Shown here piece by piece: positions 45,330-54,423 of a stretch of 64,000 nt of DNA. The translations under genes and the position numbers were made by a program. Location: contig CAYXAK010000001.1 in assembly GCA_964462585.1 (NCBI GenBank), positions 74,197-138,196 on the forward strand, given 5' to 3'. This DNA comes from Halarsenatibacter sp964462585 (GTDB taxonomy: Bacteria; Bacillota; Halanaerobiia; Halanaerobiales; Halarsenatibacteraceae). Every line of letters begins with the position of its first letter. The stretch's first letter is position 1. The notes below the pieces were generated by a model that made no database searches, was not told where the DNA came from, and saw nothing but the letters and a program-made list of their open reading frames with translations.

Positions 45330-45898
45330 CACTCATCCCTCCTGGATTTTTCTTTTTCAAATATTTCTATTAATTCTTCCACAGCTCTATCGATATCATC
45401 GTTGACCACCCTGTAATCATACATGGCCGCTTCATTTATCTCCTCACGGGCGTTCTCCAGTCTCAATTTTTGATCTCTGCTATCCTCTGAACCCCTCTTG
45501 GTAAGCCTTTTTTCCAGAGCAGAAAAAGAAGGAGGCTCAAGAAATATGAAAACAGCCTCCGGGAAAATTTCTCTGACCTGTTTGGCCCCCTGTATATCTA
45601 TCTCCAGAATTATATCTCTGCCATCCTCCAGAGCCCGATAGACCGTCTCTCTGGGGGTGCCATAGCAGTTACCATGAACACAGGCCCATTCAATAAAACC
45701 CTCATCTTCCTTGATCTCTTCAAACTCCTCCTCACTGACAAAATAATAATCCTCTCCATCAACTTCATGATCGCGCGGGGATCTGGTTGTCATAGAAACT
45801 GAATATTCGACTTCATCATACCTCTCGAACAATCTATCCAGAACAGTTCCCTTCCCCACACCGGAAGGGCCGGAAAAAACAAAGAGAATTCCTTTCAT
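45329..45898 (-). CDS. gmk: Guanylate kinase
   Basis: Phosphorylates GMP to GDP. The 189 residues carry P-loop GPSGVGKGTV, SMTTRSPRDHEVDGEDYYFV and EIDIQGAKQV. Start at the ATG giving MKGILFVFSGPSG; a GTG one codon earlier is an alternative with slightly better spacing from GGGAG. It follows remA by about 26 bases. Confidence 0.96.
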   Translation of the reverse strand: MKGILFVFSGPSGVGKGTVLDRLFERYDEVEYSVSMTTRSPRDHEVDGEDYYFVSEEEFEEIKEDEGFIEWACVHGNCYGTPRETVYRALEDGRDIILEIDIQGAKQVREIFPEAVFIFLEPPSFSALEKRLTKRGSEDSRDQKLRLENAREEINEAAMYDYRVVNDDIDRAVEELIEIFEKEKSRRDE

Positions 45899-45926
45899 CA
45901 CTTCATCTCACTCCCGAATTTGTTGA

Positions 45927-46184
45927 TCAATCCTCATCACTTTTGTCTTCAAGTCTCTGGGATACAGTCTCAGGCTGTATGGCAGACAGGACTACATGAT
46001 CACTATCCGTTACAATAACAGCTCTGGTCCTTCTCCCATAGGTGGCATCGATTAGCATACCCCTCTCCCGGGCCTCCTGAATAATTCTCTTAATCGGGGC
46101 TGATTCCGGGCTCACCACAGCTATTACCCTGTTGCCTGCTACTATGTTTCCGAAGCCAATATTTATAAGCTGGACATTTGACAT
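45927..46184 (-). CDS. remA: RemA/DUF370 family regulator
   Basis: Small DNA-binding regulator family; in B. subtilis RemA activates biofilm matrix genes. The 85 residues start MSNVQLINIGFGNIVAGNRVIAVV, with SAPIKRIIQEARERGMLIDATYGRRTRAV. The DNA-binding function is known from the family, the target genes here are not. First gene of the remA-gmk-rpoZ run; a yicC-like gene that often precedes it is absent. Confidence 0.9.
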   Translation of the reverse strand: MSNVQLINIGFGNIVAGNRVIAVVSPESAPIKRIIQEARERGMLIDATYGRRTRAVIVTDSDHVVLSAIQPETVSQRLEDKSDED

Positions 46185-46329
46185 TGTCTACTCCTCCTCA
46201 CTCACTTCAGGCTGAGATTAAAACCCCCCGGATCAAACCGGTCATGGAAGCTATGTTATGTTCATCAAACCCTGAAATCTCCTCATCATCATTCATATTA
46301 TAAGGCCTATGACTCTATTGTTTTAGATT

Positions 46330-46358
46330 ATGATAACATAGCTAAGGTTAATTAGCAA
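46330..46358 (-). promoter_or_regulatory. Promoter of the remA-gmk run
   Basis: Minus-strand TTGCTA and TATCAT with a 17-base spacer, about 145 bases upstream of remA. The leader in between holds a short CCGG/CCGG repeat but no recognised riboswitch. The rest of the 46185-46407 gap shows no gene. Confidence 0.5.
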
Positions 46359-46407
46359 GAACTCTGAATAAACCCATTTACAGGTGATTAGCCCCTGTAT
46401 GAAGCTT

Positions 46408-47106
46408 TTAGCTGGCCTGAGCTGATGAAATAAAATAATCAAATATCTGTTCAGAGGCAGCACTTCCCTCAAGCATCTCCGGATGCCACTGCACACCGAA
46501 GAGATTATATTCCAAACTCACCGCCATCTCAACGAGACCATCGGGGGCGGCCACAACCTCTGTCAGCTCATCGCTCAGTTCTTTTATTGCCTGGTGATGA
46601 AAAGAATTCACCGCAAAATCGGAGGAAGTCCCCAGAATTTTTGCGGCTAAACTGTCGTTAACTATATGGGCACTGTGGGTGGGATAATCACGGCGAACCT
46701 GCTGCATATGTTTGATATGATCCGAGAGCTCAGATTCTATATCCTGATAGATGCTGCCCCCCAATACCATATTCATCAGCTGAAATCCCTTACATATCCC
46801 CAGAACCGGAATCTGAAGTTTTAAAGCTCTTTCCAGCATTTTTCTTTCAAACATATCCCTGCCCGGTTCGATTCTTTTCATGGCCGGATGGGGCTCTTCA
46901 GCAAAAATTAGTGGATCAGGGTCATTACCGCCAGAAAATAGTATGCCATCACTCAGAGATAGATAATCGGATATTAATTCAGACTCCTTAAAGGGCATTA
47001 TAAGCGGCATACCACCAGCTTTTCTGACTGCCTGACAGTAATCAGGTCTCAGACTGTATTTCTCCTCTTCATCGAGTGAGGGGGTCAGCAGAATCCTGGG
47101 TTTCAT
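46408..47106 (-). CDS. Class I glutamine amidotransferase-like (gamma-glutamyl-GABA hydrolase/C26) protein
   Basis: Peptidase C26-type hydrolase of 232 residues. The nucleophile Cys is in LGICKGFQLMNMVLGG, with QWHPE supplying the His and Glu. An RPDY-type N-terminus and FSGGNDPDP match the PuuD family. The start MKPRILLTPSLD follows GGGAGG by about 10 bases; the longer readings overlap that site. Substrate is not determined; the gene stands alone, divergent from rqcH, with no polyamine genes nearby. Confidence 0.85.
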   Translation of the reverse strand: MKPRILLTPSLDEEEKYSLRPDYCQAVRKAGGMPLIMPFKESELISDYLSLSDGILFSGGNDPDPLIFAEEPHPAMKRIEPGRDMFERKMLERALKLQIPVLGICKGFQLMNMVLGGSIYQDIESELSDHIKHMQQVRRDYPTHSAHIVNDSLAAKILGTSSDFAVNSFHHQAIKELSDELTEVVAAPDGLVEMAVSLEYNLFGVQWHPEMLEGSAASEQIFDYFISSAQAS

Positions 47107-47156
47107 CTCGATCATGCCTCCCGTTAATATTTTAAATCCAAGAAGGGCCATTGAAT

Positions 47157-47185
47157 TTGTAAGCAGTAATTTAAGATGATAGAAT
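47157..47185 (+). promoter_or_regulatory. Possible promoter of rqcH
   Basis: Plus-strand TTGTAA and TAGAAT separated by 17 bases. The -10 ends only about 20 bases before the TTG start, so the leader would be very short and the ribosome site GAGGTG would lie at the 5 prime end of the transcript. Confidence 0.4.
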
Positions 47186-47204
47186 TAACTTTGAGGTGAT
47201 TATT

Positions 47205-48974
47205 TTGGCTATAGATGGTATAACACTTTCCTGCTGCAGAGTTGAACTGGAGAAGAAGATAGCCGGTGCCAGAATAGATAAGGCATATCAGCCCAAAGAT
47301 GATTTTCTGACTCTGAGGCTTCGGCATCAGGGTGAAAACCCCGTGCTGCTGACTGTTATAGATCCCCGCCAGGCCAGAATCCATCTTACCGATATAAATT
47401 TTTCCAATCCGCCAGAGCCTCCAGTATTTGCCATGGTTTTGAGAAAGTACCTTCGCAGCGGCCGCATAAAAAGAATAGACCAGCCCGGCATGGAGAGAAT
47501 GCTGGAGATTGTCATAGAAAACGGCCAGAAAGAATACAGGCTTATAGCGGAAATCATGGGCAGATACAGCAATGTTATCCTGGTCGATGGGGAGGGTATT
47601 GTGCTCGATGCCATGAAGAGGATCACACCGGAAGATGATTCCAGCAGAACCCTCATGCCCAATGTCAGGTATGAACCCCCTCCTCCCCAGAACAAAGCCG
47701 ATCCCTATCAGCTCAAAAAAACCGACTGGGAGAATATGATAGGCGATGATTTTCGCAAATATGCCTATAGAGCTATACTGAACAATATCCAGGGCTTCGG
47801 TCCGGACATGGCCCGGGAGATAATCTACAGAGCCGGTGCCGATCCGGAAAAAAATTACCATGAGCTCGCGGATGAAAAAAAAGCTAAAATCAAAGAAAAA
47901 CTCTTTGATTTTCTGGCCAGAATCAGAGACGAGAATTATGAACCAGCCCTGGGCATCGATGAAGAAGAGGAGATAGTCTACCAGTCAGCCTATCCGCTCA
48001 AACACTATGAGGAAGTTGAGCATAAAACATTCGCTGAGATCTCGAGATTGTTCGACTATTATTACAGAAATCATATCATAAGAAAGGACAGAGAAAGAAA
48101 AAGGAAAAGACTCAATGATATAATTGAGAGATACAGAGAGAAAAACGAAGAACAGCAGAGAAAAATCAGAGGAAAATTGCGGCAGAGCCAGCAGGCAGAC
48201 AAATATAAGCGCCGTGGTGAACTGCTGAAAGCCAACCTCCACAGGGTAGAGAAGGGCCAGAAAGAGGTTGAAGTCATAGATTACTATCAGGAAGATCAGC
48301 CCCGGGTCACAATCCCCCTGGACGGTGACATCTCCCCCGGAGAAAATGTGGACAAACTCTTCAAAAAATATGACAAGCTGAAAAAAAGCCGCGATCATCT
48401 CGTCAAAGAGCTGGCAAAGCTGCGGCATGAAGAAAAATATCTGGCCCGGGTGGAACTGGAGATTGAGCAGGCTGAAAATATGGCTGATATGGACGAAATC
48501 GAGGAGGAGCTGGTGGCAGAAAATTATATTCAGAAACAGAACCAGAAAAAAAGTGATATTAAACAGAAGAAATCCCGGCCGAGGCAGTTCTATTCACAGG
48601 ATGGCTATCAAATTCTGGTGGGACGCAATAACAGGCAGAATGATAGATTGACAAACAAAACTGCCTCTGACAAAGATATCTGGGTCCATGCCCGGAAAAT
48701 TGCCGGCTCTCATGTCATTATTCGCAACCACCGTCCTCACAGGGAGATCCCCCGCTCAACCATAGAAGAAGCAGCCATCCTGGCAGCCTATTACAGCAAG
48801 GCCAGACAGTCGGAAAATGTCCCCGTGGATTATGCGAAAATTCCCGATGTCAAAAAACCCCGGGGAGCAAAACCGGGTATAGTCTATTATGAAAACCATT
48901 CAACACTCTATGTCGACCCCGATGAGGAAGAAGTCAAAGAAATCGCCTCCCGGGAAAAACCCGAAGAACTCTGA
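47205..48974 (+). CDS. rqcH: Rqc2 homologue RqcH (NFACT/FbpA family)
   Basis: Binds stalled 50S subunits and adds alanine tails to nascent chains in ribosome-associated quality control; earlier described as fibronectin-binding. The 589 residues have an NFACT-N domain (MAIDGITLSC start, VIDPRQARIHL), a long charged coiled-coil (about 290-420, rich in KKRK and EELAK-type heptads), and the NFACT-R domain with DIWVHARKIAGSHVIIRN. TTG start chosen with GAGG 8 bases upstream; an in-frame GTG three codons earlier lies inside that site. One of three plus-strand genes. Confidence 0.93.
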   Translation: MAIDGITLSCCRVELEKKIAGARIDKAYQPKDDFLTLRLRHQGENPVLLTVIDPRQARIHLTDINFSNPPEPPVFAMVLRKYLRSGRIKRIDQPGMERMLEIVIENGQKEYRLIAEIMGRYSNVILVDGEGIVLDAMKRITPEDDSSRTLMPNVRYEPPPPQNKADPYQLKKTDWENMIGDDFRKYAYRAILNNIQGFGPDMAREIIYRAGADPEKNYHELADEKKAKIKEKLFDFLARIRDENYEPALGIDEEEEIVYQSAYPLKHYEEVEHKTFAEISRLFDYYYRNHIIRKDRERKRKRLNDIIERYREKNEEQQRKIRGKLRQSQQADKYKRRGELLKANLHRVEKGQKEVEVIDYYQEDQPRVTIPLDGDISPGENVDKLFKKYDKLKKSRDHLVKELAKLRHEEKYLARVELEIEQAENMADMDEIEEELVAENYIQKQNQKKSDIKQKKSRPRQFYSQDGYQILVGRNNRQNDRLTNKTASDKDIWVHARKIAGSHVIIRNHRPHREIPRSTIEEAAILAAYYSKARQSENVPVDYAKIPDVKKPRGAKPGIVYYENHSTLYVDPDEEEVKEIASREKPEEL

Positions 48975-48996
48975 TGGCAGGCCTGCATAGAGAATT

Positions 48997-50490
48997 TCAG
49001 CTGATTCGGAGTATCTTCAAACCGGGAAATATTATTATCATCATAACGAGTGAGAGATAACCGGTATAATCTCCGTATCTCTGATAGGGCGTTAAGCCCT
49101 GGCTGGCTTTTCCTATATCAGCTTCGATTCTCCTGGATTGTTCCGTGATCTCGTCCCCGCCGGAGGGGTCTATATATCCCCCTCTGGCTTTATTGCCTGT
49201 TTTTATAACGGGCAGTCTCAGCTCCACCGCCCTCACCCTGGCCGATTCCCACATCTGATTCTGCAGGTTTGTATCACCAAACCAGGCCTCATTGGAGGGG
49301 TTTACCACAAAATCAATATCTTCCAGCTCACCGTAATCGGGGGAGGCGTAGAGAATTTCCGAACATGTCAGGACTCTAAATACCGCCTCTTCACCACCGC
49401 CCGTCTCAAAGTCAATGGGCTTTCTTTCTTCGCCGGCGGTGAGTGAGTGCCACTCCCTCCCCGTAAATAGCTCTGCCACACCTGCTAATGGTATAACCTC
49501 ACCCGGAATAAGATCATTCTTATCATATCTTTCCAGCACATCACCCTGATCATCGACCAGAAAATAACTGTTAAGAGAGTCCTGGAGTGTATCACCCCTG
49601 GCCTGGCTTCCTATCATCAGATAACCGCTGCCCTCCAGATGGTCCAGAAACATATCTCGATAATACTCGTTATATAGATAATCAAAAGTGAGCGAGGTTT
49701 CCGGTGTGAAGACAATCTCGGCATTCTGCTCAAATAATTCGGTGGAATCCTCGGCCACTATCTGCAGATTTCTCTCTATATTTTCCTCCAACCACTTTTC
49801 CACCTGGGGAATTTCCGTCATGACCACCCCGGCAGATATCGATCTCTTCTCCTCCTGCCATATCGATTCAACTTCCTCCATTGCTCCTGAACTGTATTGA
49901 TAGCTGGCAAATATAATCACCAGCACCAGCAGAGCATAGCGCAGACGTCTTCTGCGATAAAATTTGAAGAGAAAGCCGGCGAGCAGAGCTGTGACCAGAG
50001 AGATTAAAAATATCCCTCCCAGTTCGGCCAGCTGGAGAAAAGAATCAAACCCTGTCTGGGTAAGCCCCAGAAAACCGAAGGGATAATAGGGAAATAGGAG
50101 ATTTCTTATGAACTCAAATCCGACCCATGTGAAGGAAAATATGAGCACAGAAAAATTTTCCTCTGAGCTCAATAATTTAAATATCACAGCCCAGCCCGCT
50201 GTAAATAATCCGGCCACGGCCAGCAGCAATCCCACAAAAACGAGGACCAGTGGATAGGGAAGACCGCTGAAATCATTAATGGGATGATAGAGCCAGTAAC
50301 CTGCTCCCAGGGCCATAAACCATCCCCACAGCCAGCCCAGAAGGACTGTATTTCTGATAGTCCTCTCCGCCCCAAATACCTGAAGTGCGGGCAAAAATCC
50401 AAACCAGGCGAGGAAGAACAGTGACCTGTTGCCCAGGGGGAGAGACAGCATAACTGCACTGATTATGAGCAAAATAATCTTTTCCAACAT
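48997..50490 (-). CDS. lnt: Apolipoprotein N-acyltransferase
   Basis: Adds a third acyl chain to lipoproteins before export to an outer membrane. The 497 residues have an N-terminal block of about six transmembrane segments, an extracytoplasmic nitrilase-like domain with the Glu of FTPETSL, the Lys of YDKNDLIPGEVIPL and the Cys of LTCSEILYAS, then NPSNEAWFGD and a final membrane segment. ATG chosen behind AGAGGTGG. Its presence in a Firmicutes-type gene order argues for a diderm cell. It starts 20 bases after the crp-like gene. Confidence 0.9.
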   Translation of the reverse strand: MLEKIILLIISAVMLSLPLGNRSLFFLAWFGFLPALQVFGAERTIRNTVLLGWLWGWFMALGAGYWLYHPINDFSGLPYPLVLVFVGLLLAVAGLFTAGWAVIFKLLSSEENFSVLIFSFTWVGFEFIRNLLFPYYPFGFLGLTQTGFDSFLQLAELGGIFLISLVTALLAGFLFKFYRRRRLRYALLVLVIIFASYQYSSGAMEEVESIWQEEKRSISAGVVMTEIPQVEKWLEENIERNLQIVAEDSTELFEQNAEIVFTPETSLTFDYLYNEYYRDMFLDHLEGSGYLMIGSQARGDTLQDSLNSYFLVDDQGDVLERYDKNDLIPGEVIPLAGVAELFTGREWHSLTAGEERKPIDFETGGGEEAVFRVLTCSEILYASPDYGELEDIDFVVNPSNEAWFGDTNLQNQMWESARVRAVELRLPVIKTGNKARGGYIDPSGGDEITEQSRRIEADIGKASQGLTPYQRYGDYTGYLSLVMMIIIFPGLKILRIS

Positions 50491-50509
50491 GGTTATTCCA
50501 CCTCTAATA

Positions 50510-51190
50510 TTAGATGCTCTCACCGCCGAAAATAGCTTTCAATCCCTCTCTATCCAGCAAAATCAGCTCACTGCCCCTGCTCTCAATCAGATCTTCTTCC
50601 TTCAGCCTGCTTATATTGCGGCTCACTGTCTCCCGGGTGATGCCGAGATAGTTGGCCAGATCCTCCTGACTTAAATTCTTTAACACATAACCCTTCTTTT
50701 CTTTTTCAGCCAGATCAAATAAAGCCTGGGCTATTCTTGCTCTGGAGTTCTGCAGGGCCAGGCTTTTTATTCTGCCCTGCGAGAAATACAGTTTGCCCGC
50801 CATCGTTTTTAGCATACCCCAGCCTATTTCCGGATTGCTGAGAAAATATTCTCTGAAGGAATCACGAGTTAAAAGGGCAGCTTCTGTCTTCTTCTGACAT
50901 ATGGTTGTTGCCGGGTATGTCTCCACACCGAACAGCACGACTTCTCCGAAGACTTCACCAGGCTCTATGAATTTTATTATCTGCTCCTCTCCTCCCATAG
51001 TGGTTTTAACTATTTTTACACTTCCCGATTTTAAAAAATACATGCTCGTTCCTCTCTCCCCTTCAATAAATATTGTCTCTCCCGGAGAGAATGATTTATA
51101 CTGTAAAAGCTCAGATATGTCATTGAGCTGTTCTTCGGTGAGAGAAGAAAAAATGCTGAAGCTCTTCAGGAGCTCGATATTATCTTTCAT
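50510..51190 (-). CDS. Crp/Fnr family transcription regulator
   Basis: Regulator of 226 residues with an N-terminal cyclic-nucleotide-type beta-barrel (YKSFSPGETIFIEGERGTSMYFLKSGSVKI, FGEVVLFG) and a C-terminal helix-turn-helix (LSQEDLANYLGITRETVSRNISRLKEEDLIE). No Cys cluster is visible, so it is not an iron-sulfur FNR. The ligand is unknown. ATG behind GGGTGG. lnt follows at 20 bases, suggesting co-expression, though no common process is known. Confidence 0.9.
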   Translation of the reverse strand: MKDNIELLKSFSIFSSLTEEQLNDISELLQYKSFSPGETIFIEGERGTSMYFLKSGSVKIVKTTMGGEEQIIKFIEPGEVFGEVVLFGVETYPATTICQKKTEAALLTRDSFREYFLSNPEIGWGMLKTMAGKLYFSQGRIKSLALQNSRARIAQALFDLAEKEKKGYVLKNLSQEDLANYLGITRETVSRNISRLKEEDLIESRGSELILLDREGLKAIFGGESI

Positions 51191-51226
51191 ATTTACCACC
51201 CATTGATTTTATTGTGATAAGAAACC

Positions 51227-51264
51227 GAATAGAGAAAGCCGGGGCCAGATATGCTGACCCCGGC
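51227..51264 (-). terminator. Intrinsic terminator after the EF-G paralogue
   Basis: Minus-strand 11-bp stem (GCCGGGGTCAG/CTGGCCCCGGC, one wobble), 5-base loop CATAT, then TTTCTCTATT. It separates the EF-G gene from the Crp/Fnr gene. The T-tract is interrupted, so efficiency may be moderate. Confidence 0.7.
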
Positions 51265-51296
51265 TGTTATTCACCTATGAAAATGATGCGGGTTTA

Positions 51297-53348
51297 TCAC
51301 TCACTTTCCCTTCTGGCCCGCTCTATTATTTCCTCGGCCAGTTCAGAAGGGACTTTTTCGTAATGAGAGAACTCCATGGAAAAATGTCCGTATCCCCCTG
51401 TCAGGGATTTGAGGTCAGTGGCATATGTGAACATCTCGCGCTCCGGAACCCTGGCGTTTATCACCTGCTGACCATCTTTGGGGTCCATGCCCTGAATCTG
51501 ACCGCGTCTGGAGTTGAGATCTCCCATGATATCTCCCATATACTCCTCGGGGACGGTTATCTTAACATCCACTATAGGCTCCAGCAGGACAGGCTTGGCC
51601 TGCTCCATGCCCTTCTTAAAAGCCTTGGATGAGGCAATTTTAAAGGCCATCTCCGAGGAATCAACCTCATGGTAATCGCCATCATAAACTGTTGTTTTGC
51701 AGTCTACCACAGGATAACCGGCAAGCACACCCTCTTCCATGGCTTCTTTTACGCCTTTTTCCACTCCGGGGATATACTGGTTGGGAATAGCCCCTCCGAA
51801 TATCTCCTCCTGAAACTCGTATTCTTCGCCCCGGGGAAGGGGTTCAATCTTGAGCATAACGTGACCGAACTGCCCTCTGCCGCCGCTCTGTTTTTTATAG
51901 CGATGTTCCACATCGGCTTCTGTCTGAATGGTCTCCTTATAGGCTACACTGGGCTGGGCAGTATCAAAGCTAACCTCGAATTTGCGCTGACAGATATCCT
52001 TTATCACATTTAGATGGACTGTTCCCATGGCATAGACGAGCAGTTCCTTCGTCTCGGTATTGTACTCCACCTGGAAGGTCAGATCCTCCTGGCTGTAGCG
52101 CTGGATCGCATCTGACATCTTTTCTTCACTCTCTCCCTCTTTGGGAACAACCTTCTGAACCAGCATCGGCTCAGGAAGATCGATTTCCTCCAGCTCTATA
52201 ACATTTTCGGGTGAGCAGATCGTATCAGAGGTCTCCAGTTCGGTTATTTTGGCCACAGCTCCTATTTCACCGGCGATCAAACTGTCGACCTGTTCCTGCT
52301 CATCTCCATCCAGCTTATAGAATTTATTTGTGCTGATCTCCTGATTTAATCTGGGCACATAAAGCTCTTTGCTTTCATCTATAGAGCCGTTGTGAACTTT
52401 GAAAATGGAAAGCCTGCCGATATAGGGGTCGACCATGGTCTTTGTGATCTGAGCGATCAGATCACCGTCCTGATCGGGTTCTATCTCTATTTCTTCGCCT
52501 TCCGCAGTTTTTAGTGTCTTCTTTTCGGCAGGAGAGCGCAGCAGCTTGCGCACATAATCAAAGGCTTCGATCACTCCGGCATCCCGGGCGGCAGAGCCGG
52601 CAAAGACAGGCACGGCCAGCTCTTCTTTGACCGAATCAAAGAGAGCTTCGGTGATCTCATCATCGCTGATATCTTCGTCTTCTAAGTATCTCATCAGAAG
52701 CTCGTCATCGGATTCCACAGCAGCTTCGACCAGATCTGTGCGATATTCTTCCACTCTATCAGAATACTCACCAGGTATATCCTCTTCTCCATCAGAGGTT
52801 ATAAGCTGGCGGGAGAGAACATCGATTATCCCCCTGAATTCTTCACCATCCTGAACCGGTATTGTCATGGGGATCAGAGGTAGATCGCTGAAATCCTTCA
52901 GCTCCTGAAAAATTTCATCGAAGTCTGTCTCTTCTTTGTCCAGTTTATTGATAAATATAAAACGGGTGGCACCTTTTCTGTCAGCCTGCTTCCATACATA
53001 ATCGGTGTTAACCTCCACACCGCCGTCGGCGTTGACCAGAACTAAAGCCCCCTCCACCATGGAAAGAGCACTATCAGCTTCACCGCGAAAATCGATATAA
53101 CCGGGTGTATCGATCAGATTAAACCTGGTATTATGCCAGGAAAAGTTAAAATAGGAACTGAAAATGGAATAACCCTTTTCCTTCTCCTCGGGCGTAAAAT
53201 CGGAGGCTGTGTTCTTTCCCTCCACAGAACCAGCCTCGGAAATAGTTCCTGTCTCGGCCAGAAGCGTTTCTGTGAATGTTGTTTTTCCTGCTCCTCGATG
53301 TCCTACCAGAGCTAAATTTCTGATATCACTGGTATTATAACTGGTCAA
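51297..53348 (-). CDS. Elongation factor G paralogue (EF-G2-like)
   Basis: Translation GTPase of 683 residues with EF-G domain order. G1 is GHRGAGKTT (16-24) in place of the usual GHIDAGKTT; the switch I segment reads EKEKGYSIFSS where canonical EF-G has RGITITSA; G3 is DTPGYIDF; G4 is NKLD. C-terminal domains IV and V are present (SGGRGQFGHVMLKIEPL, YGHFSMEFSHY). It stands alone, away from the str operon, so it is a paralogue rather than main fusA. TTG start behind GGTGGT. The role of such paralogues in elongation, recycling or stress is not settled. Confidence 0.88.
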   Translation of the reverse strand: MTSYNTSDIRNLALVGHRGAGKTTFTETLLAETGTISEAGSVEGKNTASDFTPEEKEKGYSIFSSYFNFSWHNTRFNLIDTPGYIDFRGEADSALSMVEGALVLVNADGGVEVNTDYVWKQADRKGATRFIFINKLDKEETDFDEIFQELKDFSDLPLIPMTIPVQDGEEFRGIIDVLSRQLITSDGEEDIPGEYSDRVEEYRTDLVEAAVESDDELLMRYLEDEDISDDEITEALFDSVKEELAVPVFAGSAARDAGVIEAFDYVRKLLRSPAEKKTLKTAEGEEIEIEPDQDGDLIAQITKTMVDPYIGRLSIFKVHNGSIDESKELYVPRLNQEISTNKFYKLDGDEQEQVDSLIAGEIGAVAKITELETSDTICSPENVIELEEIDLPEPMLVQKVVPKEGESEEKMSDAIQRYSQEDLTFQVEYNTETKELLVYAMGTVHLNVIKDICQRKFEVSFDTAQPSVAYKETIQTEADVEHRYKKQSGGRGQFGHVMLKIEPLPRGEEYEFQEEIFGGAIPNQYIPGVEKGVKEAMEEGVLAGYPVVDCKTTVYDGDYHEVDSSEMAFKIASSKAFKKGMEQAKPVLLEPIVDVKITVPEEYMGDIMGDLNSRRGQIQGMDPKDGQQVINARVPEREMFTYATDLKSLTGGYGHFSMEFSHYEKVPSELAEEIIERARRESE

Positions 53349-53423
53349 CTATACCACCAACCCTTCCTTTGATTTATTTGTCATTTTATTTTATATTTGG
53401 CCTGAAAAACCCCTAACTTAACT

Positions 53424-53453
53424 ATTCTATATTTATTTTAAAAAATCCTGCAA
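53424..53453 (-). promoter_or_regulatory. Promoter of the EF-G paralogue
   Basis: Minus-strand TTGCAG and TAGAAT with an 18-base spacer, about 75 bases upstream of the TTG start. The -35 lies in the downstream arm of the hairpin that ends the rluD transcript. Confidence 0.5.
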
Positions 53454-53472
53454 TTAATTTAGACAATTACAG
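53440..53472 (-). terminator. Probable terminator overlapping the rluD stop
   Basis: Minus-strand stem CTGTAATT/AATTGCAG (8 bp with one wobble), 9-base loop, then GATTTTTT. The first arm contains the rluD stop codon. It would end the long ftsA-to-rluD run. Confidence 0.5.
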
Positions 53473-54402
53473 CCCGGCAATATGATTTTTAATATTTTTA
53501 AAATCTTTAGGCAGTGGTGCTTCATACTCAATCCGGCGGTCCTCCCCGGGATGTTTAAACCCCAGGCTGCAGGAATGGAGCATCTGTCTGGGCACATCAA
53601 TTTTAAGCGAGGATTTACCCCCATATTTATCATCACCCAGCACCGGATGCCCCAGAAAAGAAAAATGAACTCTGATCTGATGAGTGCGTCCCGTTATTAA
53701 ATCAACCTCCACCAGACTGTACCCGGCAAAAGATCTCTTAACCCTGTAGCGGCTTATAGCCTCTTTGCCTCTGCGGGCATCGACACAGTACCTTGTCCTG
53801 TTATCCCTATCCCGGGCAATAGGTGCCTCAATTCTGGCTTTTTTGTGTTCGGGTGTGCCTATCACCAGAGCATAATATGTTTTTTTTACCTCCCGGGCTT
53901 TGAACTGCTCTTTCAGGCTGTAATAGCTGTGATCGGTCTTGGCTATGACCATAGCACCTGAGGTGCCTTTGTCCAGTCGATGAACTATACCCGGTCTATT
54001 TTTGCCCCCGGCCCGGGATAGATTAGCAAAATTGTGGAGGAGAGCGGATACCAGAGTTCTTCCTTCATGGCTCTCAGCAGGGTGCACAACCAGCGGGGCC
54101 GGCTTATTTATCACAGCCAGATGCCCGTCCTCTGCAATTATATCCAGCTCTCTCTTCCAGACTTTCAGCTCTTCTTCTTCTTCGTTTTTTGGGGGAAACC
54201 TGACAGTCACCCTGTCACCGGGCTTGAGATTATAGGCAGGTTTAATGTTCTTCTTTTTGCTGCCCGAGACCTCCACATAGCCATCTTTGATCAATTTCTG
54301 TAAATAGCTGCGGGAGCTATCCTCGATCTCCCGGGAAAGATACTTATCCAGCCGCACTCTCTCATCATTATCCTGTGAAAATACCAGCTCTATTGCTTTC
54401 AT
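53467..54402 (-). CDS. rluD: RluD-family 23S rRNA pseudouridine synthase
   Basis: Converts specific uridines of rRNA to pseudouridine. The 311 residues have an N-terminal S4 domain (LDKYLSREIEDSSRSYLQKLIKDGYV) and the catalytic motif HRLDKGTSGAMV with the essential Asp, then GRTHQIRVH. ATG behind AGGGTGAG; a second ATG one codon earlier is equally readable. Follows lspA, the standard lspA-rluD pair, and ends the division-cluster transcript. Confidence 0.95.
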   Translation of the reverse strand: MKAIELVFSQDNDERVRLDKYLSREIEDSSRSYLQKLIKDGYVEVSGSKKKNIKPAYNLKPGDRVTVRFPPKNEEEEELKVWKRELDIIAEDGHLAVINKPAPLVVHPAESHEGRTLVSALLHNFANLSRAGGKNRPGIVHRLDKGTSGAMVIAKTDHSYYSLKEQFKAREVKKTYYALVIGTPEHKKARIEAPIARDRDNRTRYCVDARRGKEAISRYRVKRSFAGYSLVEVDLITGRTHQIRVHFSFLGHPVLGDDKYGGKSSLKIDVPRQMLHSCSLGFKHPGEDRRIEYEAPLPKDFKNIKNHIAGL

Positions 54403-54423
54403 CATCTCACCCTGCCTTGATGT

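Noticed and set aside
46360..46407. Hairpin TACAGG-N9-CCTGTA after the C26 hydrolase gene
   Set aside because: The stem is only 6 bp and no T-tract follows, so I did not call a terminator.
47124..47861. Minus-strand open frame of 245 codons opposite rqcH
   Set aside because: It runs antisense to the clearly homologous NFACT-N domain and shows no domain or start signal.
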